Assembly: GCF_000004075.3 (NCBI RefSeq)
Contig: NC_026660.2
Span: 17,627,837 to 17,691,836, forward strand
Origin: Cucumis sativus
Lineage: Eukaryota > Streptophyta > Magnoliopsida > Cucurbitales > Cucurbitaceae
DNA: 64,000 bases
Direction of reading: 5' to 3'
The position numbers and the translations under genes were made by a program. The notes beneath the pieces were generated by a model, which made no database searches, had not been told where the DNA came from, and saw nothing but the letters and a program-made list of their open reading frames with translations. Of this stretch, positions 1 through 12,685 are shown in pieces (within the stretch, counting starts at the first letter, position 1; each line of letters opens with the position of its first letter).

Positions 1-78
1 GCTCTGTCTGAAAATTTAAAATTGAGAAAATAATTAGGTAAAATAAATGAGGTCATATTGCGGAAAAAAAAAAATTAC

Positions 79-1739
79 CTTCTTAGAATCACCCCATAGA
101 TGCGATGTAGAGATGTTTCCAATTTCATCTCTGTAGTATACTGAATGAGTTCTAGGTGGTAGTTTCACAACAAGATTCCTAAATGCTGAAGCACCTTTTG
201 CATAAGGTCTGGCCTGATAATCAAGCCTGCATCAGAAATAAGCAACAAAGTTAAATGTCCTGCTAGAACGAAGACTTGCAAGAATTATTGAGGAAGAAAG
301 AAAAAAATAAAAACCTGGAAAATTCTCCCCTACTTTGAGCACCACCATGGACAAGATTATAATGCTCTGTTATTTGAATGCTGCCCCAGTGAGAAATTTC
401 TATCTCACGGACAAGCTCTTGAGCAACAGGAAATGGCTTATTGTTTTCAAAATGAAAGCGTATGGGTGTAAATGAATATGGTGGAAGATTCTCATAAGGA
501 CCGTACTTGATCTCAGAACCATGAATCTTAGTATTTTCCAATTTTGTGTAAGACTCAATTCTTGCTTCGGGCAATTTAACACTTAGTGACTGGACCTTCA
601 CAGTATAAGGAGACAAAAAGTATGCACTGTCAAGAAACACTACAAACTGAACATCGCCTTGAGTGATTGTCTCTGGGAATGGACGTAGAACATGAGTGAA
701 CACAGCTAACACATCAAAAGTCAAGCTATCACCCTTGTTCAATCCCTTCGGCAGTGACACTGAGTAAAATTTCAATGCCGGAGGTATTTCCTTGGGATAA
801 ACAACATCGACAGGGAAATTTATAGCAGGTCCTTTGGTTTTTCCTTTTCCTTCTTTGAGTGTTGCTTGGATATGAGCCAAGTATTTTGCTTGTTCCTCGG
901 GAAAGGCTAAAAGTACTTCAGAGACCACGTCAGTCCCCTCATTTTCAACCTGGAACAACACAAAGAAGTTACATAACAAAGTTTTGGGAGAAAATAATAA
1001 TACTCATACATATCATTAATGATGTAATCTCCACTATATAAATTACAAGATGAATTAAACTGAAAATTTTTAGCGGAAAGCTAAACAGTATGCAACTAAA
1101 ATACAATGTCTACAAATATAACCAATATTATAAACGCATAGCTACTCAAACGCCCGTTCCTTTCCTACACTAACTCGTTTTATTCAGTGAATCCTTCAAA
1201 ATTTTCCACAATGTGTCCCATTACAAATAATGTATAAAAAACTACGCTTTTCCAAGTTCATGTTAATATCACGAAAAATAAAAAAAGAAATGGCCGCAAG
1301 AAATACCGTACCCTTATAGTGGAAGATACGCGAACAATTTGTGAAGTCAAATCAATCTGCAAGCGGGAAGAGAAATAGAGTCAATACCACCATGGCCAGG
1401 TAAATTAATTAAATCGATAATGGAGTTTCAGAATTCGCAAGTGTAGCCACCATATATTATTTAGGTGAAGAAAAAGTAAAAGCAAAATGGATTCACAAAA
1501 CAATTGAGAGCCAAACCCTATCAGAAAACACAAATCCCTAAGCATTACGAAAAGGTGTGCAACGCAAGAGGGAAGCTGCAGAGAGTAATCGAATGAGGTA
1601 CTGAAAATGATAAAAGATTACTACGAAACCTACTAAGGAAACTTACCCGACGATCAACCTTGGTGAAGATCAGATCGGAAAGTACAGGCGAAAGAATCAG
1701 AGCGAGCGTGATAAGTAATAGATCCAACCTAAATGCCAT
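79..1739 (-). CDS. OST1: Ribophorin I, oligosaccharyltransferase subunit 1 (5' part, cut by window edge)
   Basis: This is a non-catalytic subunit of the ER oligosaccharyltransferase, which transfers the preassembled glycan to Asn of nascent proteins. Four coding exons can be joined on the minus strand: 1739-1647, 1356-1312, 949-315 and 226-79. All borders are GT..AG and the phases agree, giving the first 307 residues. The gene continues past position 1; the family is about 600 residues long. Residues 1-21 (MAFRLDLLLITLALILSPVLS) form a hydrophobic signal peptide. The small second exon encodes IDLTSQIVRVSSTIR, and the third carries the lumenal ribophorin domain, including SHWGSIQITEHYNLVHGGA. 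Exon 4 ends in HLWGDSKK followed by a GTAAT donor. The ATG at 1739 is chosen because it precedes the signal peptide. The 5'UTR and promoter lie within about 1740-1960. I am confident of the family; the paralogue is not resolved. Confidence 0.95.
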
Positions 1740-3088
1740 TTTTAGTTTCTCCTTGATCCTTTAAAAGATGAACTCACTCTGGATCAGGAAGAGATCGCAC
1801 CATAGGGCAAAGGCAATGGGCAGTGAATACTCTGAGTCTAGGACGAGTGAGGAACGACGAGAGAGACGACGACTAAGAGGGAAACGAAATGGTTCAAGCA
1901 GTCGTAATTTTTGGCGATAAAAGCACTACGCAAAATTAACCCCTCCTTAACTTCCTTAAAGAAAAGGCTATTTTTCGAGTAAATTTAAATTTAGGATCAT
2001 TTTTCATTTTGCGACTATTTGTACAAATTTCCCAATATTGTTCACTTTTTAGATTTTTTTCTTTTTAATGAAGAAGAAGAAAAACTACCTAGAAGACAAA
2101 TAAAGAAAGGCACTATAAGTGATCAAATTACGCCTCCACTTGTTCTCTCACACATGTACATTTCTCAGATTTACTTTCAAGTCTCTTTCATCTAAATCAG
2201 TTTAATCTTAGATTAATTATCTATCTACCAGGGTTTGTTCCTTTACTTGTATAGGTGAAAATGAACTTGGTATTGAATCCAATACATCTATTATTTTGAG
2301 GACTTAACAAAATACGGAGTTTGAAACATAAAGCCACAAGATGAAATTCTTTAGTCTCTATATAGAGGGTAAGTAAACAATTGGTAGTTATCTTAATTAT
2401 TGTTAATTAAGACTAAAACAACCCGATCTCTTATTACACTTTTTCTTTGATTTTGTTTACAATATAGTTCTCTGAATTTGCAATTTTTTATTTAGTGGAT
2501 CCTTATCATAGGGAAAGAGTTGTGATTTAATAATTTTCTCCAAACTGATTGTACTAAAAAAATTATAAATAGTATATCACTAGACCCAAAATTTAATTAC
2601 GTAGATAATATAGTCATGGTAGATTTGTTGATACAAGATTAAAATTAGTTAAAAGAAAATTAGTATATGTTATGTTTAGAAACTTATTAGAAAAAAGATT
2701 AAAAGAATTTTTAAATTTAGAGATAAAAAACAACACAACTTAGAAGTGTAGTACAAAATTTATAATTTAATCTAAAAATATATATAATAGTATATAATAA
2801 TAAGAATAAATTAACAAAAGTAGAAAGCAGAGTTTAAAGAAAGGGTTCATTGTTGAGATATTATGAACAAAAGACATAACAAAGAATCCAAAAATTGGGA
2901 GAGCCATATCAGCCACTTAAGCTCAAAATGATTTACAAAAAAGCATTACAACAGCCAAACTTTTTCAAAGGTGTATGTAAGACATATGCAATTTATCCTT
3001 TGGTTGTGTGTATAATTTACAAACCAAAACCCCTCTAGTAAATTTCTTGGCTCATAGAACTTCACAGCAAAATAAATATTTTTTGCTT
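1740..3088. other. Intergenic region: ribophorin I promoter/leader and 3' flank of MLO
   Basis: About 1740-1960 is the leader and promoter of the leftward ribophorin I gene. It is richer in G and C than its surroundings and contains GA-rich stretches. The rest is AT-rich with no ORF or RNA gene that I recognise. The MLO 3'UTR probably begins just below 3089. I could not assign a poly(A) signal. Confidence 0.5.
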
Positions 3089-6000
3089 TCATCTCAACAA
3101 GTCACGATTGGAATAGTTTTGCTGTTGTTGGTGGAGATCAACGGTAGTCATTATGTTGACTGAAGGAACGGCGGAGGCTTCGACGTCGGTTGGTGATGAT
3201 TGAGTCATTGTTTGATGTTGGAATTGATCATGCAAAGGTTGTTGTATCGGTGACTCGGGAGGGCTTCCTCCAACAACAACGGCACCGCCTAAAGTTCGCA
3301 TCGGCGTTGGTTCAGGCTTTCCTCCTTCGTTCTTTTTCTTCAAAGCACTTCTATGCCATTGCTTCAATGCTTTCGAAGTTTGTTCATCAAATATGGATTT
3401 CTTCATTGTTGATCCCATCTAATCAAAATTCAAACCAAATTGTGTCATCGAGGCTGGCAAAGTGTCAAACATGTAAAAGGATATATAATAGTTGAAATCA
3501 CTTTGAAACATACTCTCTAATCTTAATTATTATACAAAGAAAATTGCACTTGTTATTGAGAAATACCTGAGTTACAAGAGCATATAATGGGAGTGTAATG
3601 TAACTGCACAAAATCTGGACTCCAACCCTGTCAAAATTTGCAATTTTTTTGGTTTGGTGAAAACAAATGTGTATATTGTCAATTATCCTTAGGAAAAAAA
3701 TTCAGAAGCACTAAAATGAAAGGTTAGATCAACAAGAAACATCGATAGACATCAATAACTTACCCTAGACCAACTCTCGCGATAATAAGATCAAAGTTGT
3801 CATGAAAGCATGATCTCAACCCAAATTCATACTGTACCACAACACAAATATGAGCACAATTAGAATAAATATATATATTATAGAAAACATAAACTCTAAT
3901 GTTTGGAATGAAAAATTGAAAAATTGATCAGTTTGTTCTTCTTACCCATATCCAAAAGAAATATGTAATCTCAAATGCATTCTGCAAAAGTAAACATTGA
4001 ATAGTAAGCTTTGTTTTACTGGATAGAAAACAATATATATAAGAGCATAACATTATATTTATGCATATATATATATATACACATAAGGCTGCTTAAATTC
4101 TTAAAATAATGAACTGTCTTCATGTATGTATATTCACACATTGATGTGAGTACATATCAAAGCTATATCTTGACAGGTGTTATATCTATTTATGATTAGG
4201 TTAATCCTGCATGATGGTTAACCATAAATTACTAAGATAATTTTAATCTATTGAAGGATATATAATTGAAAAATGTAAAATACCTGGAAAAGGACATAAT
4301 GGATGAGATAAAGAACCAAAATGGGCCAACTAAACCAAAAATGTCTATCAGAGACTTGAACAAGGGGAATCCCTTGAACCACTGCATGTCTTTCTTTGAT
4401 TTCAAGAGCCATTTGTGTTATAATTCCTTGCAACTTTGTTCCAACAGCTAAGATCACCTTTCAAACAAAAGAAATACTTTTATACTATTAGAATATGACC
4501 AATATATCGAAAACGAAAAACGATATCAAACAAGCTAAAAGATTTGACGAGCAATAAAAGAGAATAGTTGTTACCACTAGAGGAAATATAGACACCCAAA
4601 ACATAACTTGCCACCCTGAAAATTAAAATTAATAACAAAAATAATGAATATATTGTCTTCCAAAGTAAATAATGTTTGATAAAAGAATATAATTAAATTA
4701 ACCATATGTTTTACAAAGGAAAAAAAATAACTTAAAAGGTCATACTAACCATTAACATTGAGAAGCAGAAAAAGCACCATTGATGCCCATAGCAGAGGAC
4801 TGCATGCCAATACAAAATGATTGATCAAATACAAAGCTGGAAAGAATTTGGCTAAGAATTCAAACATTTTTACTTAAAAACAAAATATGAAATGGTTACC
4901 AAAAAGGGGCTTAAAGTTTTTTACCTGATTCCCACGACCACCTTAAAGTCATCTTCTAATGACCTTTTAATGTACTTCTGAAAGTCAAATTTACTCCCAG
5001 GGGCTAAATGGACCTGTAATATGTAGTAATAAAAAAGTTTCAATTACGTTGTGAATATAAACATTTCAGTTTCAGAAGTAGTAATTTAAGGAAGTACTCA
5101 CAGTGACAAAACCATGTCTAAGGGACAAGTAATCTGGCCTACTAACGGACCTAAAGAATTGCCTCCAGAAGCATACCTGAAAAATAAATCTGAGTATCAT
5201 ATTAAAATTGAAACACTATAACTCATCAAACAAACCAAAACACAGTTGAACGTAACTGTAACTCTAAAGTGCCTAATTGGAAGGTTAAAATATAATCAAT
5301 TACGATGAAATATTAAAATCCGCATTGGAATGAGATTACAAACCAGTGCCCAAAGTCCTCAGTTCAAGCATGGGTTTGGATTACAACCCATTACAAACCT
5401 ACTGGTGATTGGGACATTGAGTTGGTTACTATAGTCATAGGTCGTTACCATATTCGTTGGTTTGTAATAGTCGTGGACAGTGTTTTCAGGACAATCTATT
5501 TTTAACTATACTGATATGCATATTATTCTATGCTCTTTGCATAATTTTTCTCTAGAATCATATCTGAAGAGTCGTAAAATAAAGTTTAAAGAAAGAAAAA
5601 GAAAAAGTGGTGGGTTCTTACAAAGTAAAAGGAGAGGGGGGTTTTGGTCCAAAAACTGCTGTGATCTCTCACAAAGGATGTCTCGTGAGTAAGTCTAAAC
5701 CTTGTAGGATCTGTATAGAGAAAGGAAATGACAAAATTGTAATGCATAGTTGGAGTTAATTACAAATAAAAGAACCATGAATGGAGCCCTCATCTTTCTT
5801 ACTATACCGTTCATGGCATCATGTTCTTGTTCGGTCTGTCTTTCCCATACCTTCCACGCACGAATCTTAAGAGAGATAAAAAGAGCATATTACAAAAACA
5901 ACATTGTAAAAGTAATTACAATAACTAAGTCATTACATTTGTTCAAATTTGTATTTATTCAGTAGTCTTCATTCTTTTTTACGTAATTTTAAATAACTTC

Positions 6001-7824
6001 TAAATGACTTGCTCAAGGAATCTCAAAAAGTACACAAATATAATATGGATTGTCAAACAAACCAACTCTAAAGTTCCTTTTGTTTAAAAAATTTATGTGT
6101 TAGATTTAGTGAATCTGAAAAGAAAAATATAATTTGATTATTGTGTCGATTAAACTTTAGGAAGTGTTTGGGATAAAGAGTGATAAGTTATTGTAATTCT
6201 AGGTTATTGTAATTGAGTTATAATAGTTTGTGTTTGATGTGAAAATTATTTTAGTACAAGTTATAATAATATGTGTTGGTTGCGTAGATTATTTTAATTT
6301 GAACAAAAATAATAAACACAACATCAAAGAATAAAAAGATGAACACATTTGAAAGTATAAAAACAAGTTAAAAACTTTGACAAGTATCTATATACTTACT
6401 TTCAATCTTCCGAGAGTCATCGTTATGGCACTAAATACAACATGGAGAACGGCTAGAAAGAAGATGAAGATATGTATTTGATGCAAACCATTTAGAGATA
6501 TAAGTTGTGTATACCCCTACATTCAACCAAAATATAAAGTTTGTGAGAAATTATGCAACCATTATATATATATATATATATAGCTTAACTTGTTAAGATA
6601 TATATTCTGAATAGTTAAGGATCAAATCCATCACTTACAAATTGACGCTTCCATTTAGGAAAAGTAAAATGTTTAGAGACCAAATAGAAACATAACTTAC
6701 TGGTTTGCAACCTTCTACAGAACCACCACCACCTAGACGTCGATGCTCGTACCAAAGAAGCCTACGATGGTGATCGGAAGTCTCTTCATCATCATCAGGC
6801 TCGGCGTGATGGGAGCTTTTAGGTAAAGTAGTACTACTCCCTCTAAAAGGGCAAGGCAACATAGTATTTTCATACTTTGAGGGTATACAAACTTTAGCAA
6901 TATAATTTTGCCCAAATGTTAAGAGCAAAGAAATGAATCCTAAAACCATAAGCTCTGTCAAAAAAAAAAAAAAGTTGTAGTAAATGCAATCAAATAATGT
7001 GAACTTTAATACTAAAATTTTTCAAGATTAGATAACCAAAATTTAAAGTCTCGCCAAATTATTGAATGAGACCTATTACAATGTATGTGCCTAATCATTC
7101 CCCTTCAAATAATGGATTGATAGCAATTACAAATGTACATATTCGAATTTTTCTAATAATAATTAAATATTACTTTCATTCAATAAAATTGTATCTAATA
7201 CAAATAAAAATTGACAATCATATATTATACCGATTGTATTTATACGTGTATAAAATCAAGAAAATAAAGAGGAAAGTAGTTTTACCTCCTTTAACTTTCT
7301 CGAGCGCTTCATACAAGGCTTTCTTTTTCCTTTTTTGAAATATCTAATACACATTAGAAAAATGTAATTAAACATAAATTTAGGTACACCAATTCAATTG
7401 TAATAACATAACTATCCTAAAGAGTATAAAAAGTTGGTTTTTGTTCATAATTTCTAAAAATGCTAAAGTATAGTTTTATTAGCATATTTGGACATCGTTT
7501 GATGATGTACTACTACTTAGATTGTACTTGACATATATATGAATCTAATTTGAAATGTATTATTCTATTACAATAATTCAATGAAAATATTAAAAAAAAT
7601 GTTAATTAAAGATCTAAATATCAAAAAGAGGTGAAATATGAGGAGGAAGAAAGGCAAAAAATTAAAGAAGAAGAAGAAAAAAGTTGTACCTCTCCAACCA
7701 TGTGAAGAACCTTTTCCAATATGATGGAAATAAGAATGATGACTGCACAAACAGCGGCAACGGCCCATGTCGGAGTTTGATCTAACTCCCTACTCGGACC
7801 ACCGGCACCGGCACCGCCACCCAT
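3089..7824 (-). CDS. MLO: MLO family seven-transmembrane protein (MLO3-like), 15 exons
   Basis: MLO proteins are plasma-membrane, calmodulin-binding seven-TM proteins; some are powdery-mildew susceptibility factors. Exons (minus strand): 7824-7690, 7343-7286, 6954-6701, 6516-6400, 5865-5808, 5710-5622, 5176-5102, 5013-4925, 4799-4750, 4615-4575, 4457-4284, 3981-3946, 3831-3764, 3627-3567, 3418-3089. All have GT..AG borders and matching phases, and total 1635 nt (544 residues plus stop). The N-terminus is Gly-rich, followed by [12 protein letters not shown] and TM1. Other landmarks are [37 protein letters not shown], the GTKL loop, and the C-terminal [20 protein letters not shown], part of the calmodulin-binding helix. 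The first extracellular loop holds an acidic and His-rich insert. The CIPxKYxNxMLPC signature and acidic loop most resemble AtMLO3 (from memory). I see no terminal (D/E)F(S/T)F tetrapeptide like that of clade V susceptibility MLOs. The clade call is uncertain; the family call is not. Confidence 0.96.
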
Positions 7825-8260
7825 TTCTTAGAGCTCAAACAAGGTTTAGAGTGCAACCTTGTGTGAACAATAATCAATCTAAAACATTAACCACTAATCA
7901 AAATAATGGGTTAGCTAGGATCAAAGATAATGATATTAATAACAAAACTAGAAGAAGTTTGTGAGAAAGAATGTTATACCCAGTAAACTATAGTTTGATA
8001 ATGTTTTTGCTTTTTCTATGATCTCTTGCTTCTTGTTTTCAATGTTTTAGAAATAGAAGAGGCGTTTGGTAAGATTTACCAAACGCAATTCTATTTTCAA
8101 GAAATGAAAAAGATGTTATCAAATAAACTTTATATGGCTTATGTTCTAAAACCACAAAAACCTTGAACTCTTATGCCAATAACCCTTTCTTAGGGAAATC
8201 AAAACCCTAAAATGTTTTCTCTGTCCTTCTAAAAATGTGTGAAAGATGAATACCATCCCT

Positions 8261-8268
8261 ATTTATAG
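8261..8268 (-). promoter_or_regulatory. Likely TATA box of the MLO gene
   Basis: On the minus strand the sequence reads CTATAAATAG, a canonical plant TATA box about 440 bp upstream of the MLO ATG at 7824. It implies transcription starting near 8230 and a leader of roughly 400 nt, which may hold an intron. No transcript data support this. Confidence 0.5.
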
Positions 8269-8299
8269 AACAAATTAGTCAAATTTTCTAAAGTGTTCT

Positions 8300-11200
8300 A
8301 TAACTATGTATAGGTATGTGTTCTAAGAATAGTTATTGTTCAAAAAGTCATTCTAATTCCATTTTCAATCACTAGTTAATATATATGGTCAATAACTAAT
8401 TACCTATTTTAATAGCACATGCTAATTAAATAATTCCAGGTAAGAACTAATTAAAAATTTATTTCCCGACCACCTTAATCTTATAATCAAATAAAATTTG
8501 AGTTTGGTGATTCTTAAAATATTTCATTCAACAAACGAGCTAGAAGGCCCTTTATGTGTATCAATAAATCGTAACTTTTTAGGTAGCTAGTAAGAATTTG
8601 AATATATATTATATAAAGATTACTTTGCATCCCAATTTTTGAATGATTCATTCGTTTTCAAATGATTTTAAATTGAAACTCACATAAAGTTATAAAAAAA
8701 ATTATGACCAAAGGAAAAAATTTAGGAGTGTTTATTTTAGAATAATCTTGTTTTATGTTTATATACATAAAATATGGTATATTAAAGAAAAGAGTTGAGA
8801 AATCGCACCATTATGCAGTGGTTTGGTCATCGGCCTTATTCCACTTTTCAGGTTTATTCTCGTTTTGATTCAACTATAGTAAATTTGGATGAGAATATAC
8901 TCTGAAAATCTTCGATAAATGGTTGAAGCTTGTCAACCTGTATTTTCTATGTGTATAGATATTATCATACTAGTTTTCTAACCAATAAAAATTCTCACGA
9001 TTTTTGCTCGAAATTTTATTTGGTAAAATCTGTGTTTATTGTGTTTTTCTTCTTTTTTAATAGGTCAAACCAAAATATTCCGCCTTTAAGATCGTAAATT
9101 AATACGAGGTCTTAAACTAAGTTAGTTCTGACCATACAATTTGAATGGTTTAAGATACTATTTTGTTCTTGACCATTGTTGATCAAATTAATTAACCTTC
9201 ACTAATTAATACAAAAAAGAGAGAGGATAAAAAAAGTTGGAAAAAGGAAAAGATTATAAACAAAAGTAAAGGAATATGAAAGCAAATAAACAAAATAAAG
9301 AAAATACAAAGTTTGAAACCCTAAACGAGTTTAATTCAACCGTAAATAACATAACTCTTTCATCCTAAACGTAAAAGGGTTCAAATCACTCCCAACCCAG
9401 AGCAGGCAGTAAATAAATAAAGTCATAGTTTCCCACTTTTGATTTTTGCAAAGAAAAATTCTGCTCTTTTAATCACTTTATGTTCCTTTCCCTTTATCTC
9501 TTTTACTACTTCTAATTCACCCAATAACCAAATCTTCTATTTTCATTATTCTCCATTGTATGAAACATTTTCCCTCTTTCTTGAGTTCAAATATACAATG
9601 AAGAGGAACGAAGACAACTCCCGCATATGTTTTGATTTTTCACATGAAATTCAAGAAAACTAAAAAAATATTAGACCGGATTGTGGTTAGTTATCTAACA
9701 TTAAAGTTAATCATTTGGCTCACCAACTTCTTATGTTGTAGATAGTTAAGTTTCTATCATTGTACATTTATCGAGTAACTTTATCTTTTTATCTTTATTA
9801 CTTTCATATATTTATCGAGTAATAATCTCAAATTTTTTTCTCTTAATATGCTTTTCACATTTATTGAAAAACTCAAATGTACAATTCTACACTTCCTAGA
9901 CATAAAACTTTAATTTGGATTTTATCCAAAAGATCTCTTACGACAGGAGATAGTCTTTTCTTATAAACTACCTAGTTAGAGATATGTATGATGCACATAA
10001 CTTAAAATGTTTACAAAATAATACTTATGATAAAATTTAAATATATTTATACTTTTTAAAAAATTGTAGTTACACGGTCAAGAGATATGCCTACAAAAAT
10101 TATAGTCACGATAAGTTTTGTAGTTTTGATATGAAGGGATATATACCTACGTAGTTATTAAATGAATCAAATAAAAAAGGCATGAGTATAGTTAAGTTTA
10201 CGGAAAGCAAAAAAAATTCTCAATACAAACAAGAATTTAGCTGAATAAAAATTTAAATATACTAATAAGACAATAACGAAAAGATTGATATATCATATTC
10301 TCAATAATTTATTATTAGGTTTTCTTAAAAAAGAAACATTTAAATCTCATAAATTTCTCAATTTCAAAATTCAAAGAACTTTCTTTGAATGTATATGTCT
10401 ACATAAGCTACATAAGATTTTACTCAAAGAAGTATTAGACAATAAGTATTAGGTGGTGGAATTATCATAAAATCCAAATGTGATTATTTTTAAGACTAAA
10501 TATATATAATAATAGTTGTTGAGTTTTAAATAATTATTATTAAAAAAGGTTTAATATTCATTATCCTATATATCTATTAGTCAAAATTAAAACTTGTTTT
10601 CAATTAGTAGACTTTTTAAATGAGTTACTATAAATTCAAAATAATAATTATACGAATTTGAGAATAAAAAAGTAATTTAGATACCTAGGAAAGGAAAGTG
10701 TCCAATTCTTTCTCTTAATTTCCTACAATTTGCTAAAATTTTCAATTTTCTTCTCATTGTGACTTTGCCTCTTTTTATTTATTTATTTTGAGTTTAATGG
10801 ATTAAAATGAAGTTATTGATGACCGTGATTTCTCACGTTATTAAATGATATATTTTTTTACTTGACCAATTGTTTATATTTTAATAAACATTTTTTTAAA
10901 ATTTTAACAATGAGTCTATTATAATAACTATTTGATTTTTGAACTAAAAATCAAACTATTTTATTTTAAGCAAGATGAATATTGTACAAAAGAGTTGTGG
11001 GTAAATAAACTTAACTTTTCAAAAACTAAAAATCAAACCTTGAAAAAGCGGTCAAATGGAGAATAATCACTTACCAAATTGAATCCCGTATTGTTTTCAA
11101 TAACTTATTATGATTTACTGTAAATAAAATTTGACATTTTAGTATATTTGTACTAATACGGTTGAAAACGATTTTACTTTAATCTAAATATATTTTTAGA

Positions 11201-11540
11201 AAATGACTGCTTGTAAAAATAACAAAAAGAAAATTTATAATAATAAATATTATGTCATTAAATTTTTTAAATTATAAATTTAAATGGATGGGATGTTTCT
11301 AAATTTTTTTTTTTTGAAATGTTTATGCAATTTTGTTTTAGAAAATGTACTGAGAAAAACAATCAAACAATAATAATGAGCATTTATTTGTCATCGTTTT
11401 TTTTATAAATGTAATGAATGAAAAAGATATTTAAAAAATATATAATAGACGTTTATTTGTTTAAAAAAACCGACGGATTAAAATAAAACTAAAAGCTTTA
11501 GAGAATAAAAGGAAAAAAGACGGAAATAGAATTTAAACAT
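8300..11540. other. AT-rich intergenic region between divergent MLO and F-box/kelch genes
   Basis: No supported gene is present. Runs of A and T, short ORFs without family resemblance and low-complexity stretches dominate. The 74-codon frame at 9439-9663 has no recognisable domain. The MLO promoter lies at the left end and the F-box gene promoter at the right end. Confidence 0.6.
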
Positions 11541-11547
11541 TTAATAA

Positions 11548-11559
11548 CTATAATATAAA
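11548..11559 (+). promoter_or_regulatory. Possible TATA box of the F-box/kelch gene
   Basis: The stretch TATAATATAAAA precedes a GC-richer segment (11637-11820) that looks like leader sequence. It lies about 1.1 kb before the main ORF, which fits because a 5'UTR intron of about 0.5 kb lies between them. AT-rich surroundings make chance matches likely. Confidence 0.3.
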
Positions 11560-11972
11560 AAAAAAATAAAAAGAAAGCAAAACGCTTTTGTTTTTTTTTC
11601 TTTATTTCTTTCTTTTTTGAATTTATTTACGTAAAAGGGGCCCAGGGAAGCAGGTTAACGATGAGGAGGAATCCAACGGATGAAGAGCCAGTAGCAGAAT
11701 AAAGTAGGCGTAGAGGATCATAACCGAGAAAATGGAAGAATAGAATTTAGGAGAGATGAAGGGAAGGTGATGATGATGATGATGATGGTGATGATGGAAG
11801 GCCTCGTCTTCTTTAGGCTTTGTTTAGGAACATCAAATCCTTTCCTTCTTCCTCGCCTTTACTAAAATTCTACAAATCTCTCTCACCAAACACCAATTTC
11901 CGCCATTGTTACACCTTCTCTGTTCTTCGCATTTCTCACTTTCCTTTCTTCCTCGATTCCTCTTCTCCTAAT

Positions 11973-12474
11973 GTAAGTTTCCTCTTTCCTTTTTTTTTTT
12001 TTTCCTTCTCTTCTTTCTTTTGTTCTTTTTTTTTCTTTTTTCATCTTGCCTGTAGTGTTAATAAACTGTGTTATTCTCTAGGAATTTATTGTTTTGTTGC
12101 TATTGAGTTAGCGTCGTCGTCGTCGTCGTTGTCGTTGTTTTACAGGGCTTTGAATCTTGATTTTCTTTTTCCAGATGGATTTAATTTAATATGTTGTAGT
12201 TACTGAATGTTGTGGATCTGGAGTGTGCGTTTTTCTTTTTCGTCGGCATTAGAGTCTCTGAAATGATTGACTTTGCTGCTGTTGGTAATTATGTTCGGAT
12301 TTTGTTTGTGTGAAATTTTAAGTCTTTGTAGATCGTACTATCACAACAAGGGAATTTGTGATTCTGGTTTTGGATGATGTGTGTGAATGAGGATGTTTGA
12401 ATGTTAGTAATTGGATATTTCTCGTTTCTTCTCTTAGTTAAATTAGCAAGTGAATGTGGTTTATTATTGTACAG
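11973..12474 (+). other. Probable 5'UTR intron of the F-box/kelch gene
   Basis: A strong donor (GTAAGTTTCC) at 11973 follows a pyrimidine-rich leader. A good acceptor (TATTATTGTACAG) ends at 12474. The intron is T-rich and contains a (GTC)n-like triplet run near 12112-12137. Leader introns are common in plant F-box genes. The inference rests on the splice signals only. Confidence 0.5.
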
Positions 12475-12685
12475 GTGGTTCAAGTGAGTAAAGAAATAGT
12501 GTTGAAATAGTGTTGTACTGTTGGTGAGCGGCTATGTGTTTTTATTTTCTCTTGTGAGACTTTTCAGTTCTTCTTAGGGTTCACATCTTAGATAGAAAAA
12601 TGAAGTGTGCTAAAGGATGAGTTTTGTAATATGGTTCATATGGTCATGGAAAGACTAACTTTTACTGCAAACATTATGACAAGGA

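Noticed and set aside
7767..7964. 65-codon plus-strand frame at the start of MLO
   Set aside because: Antisense shadow of MLO exon 1 and its leader.
9439..9663. 74-codon plus-strand frame
   Set aside because: AT-driven composition (Phe, Ser, Asn, Lys), no domain and no conservation evidence.
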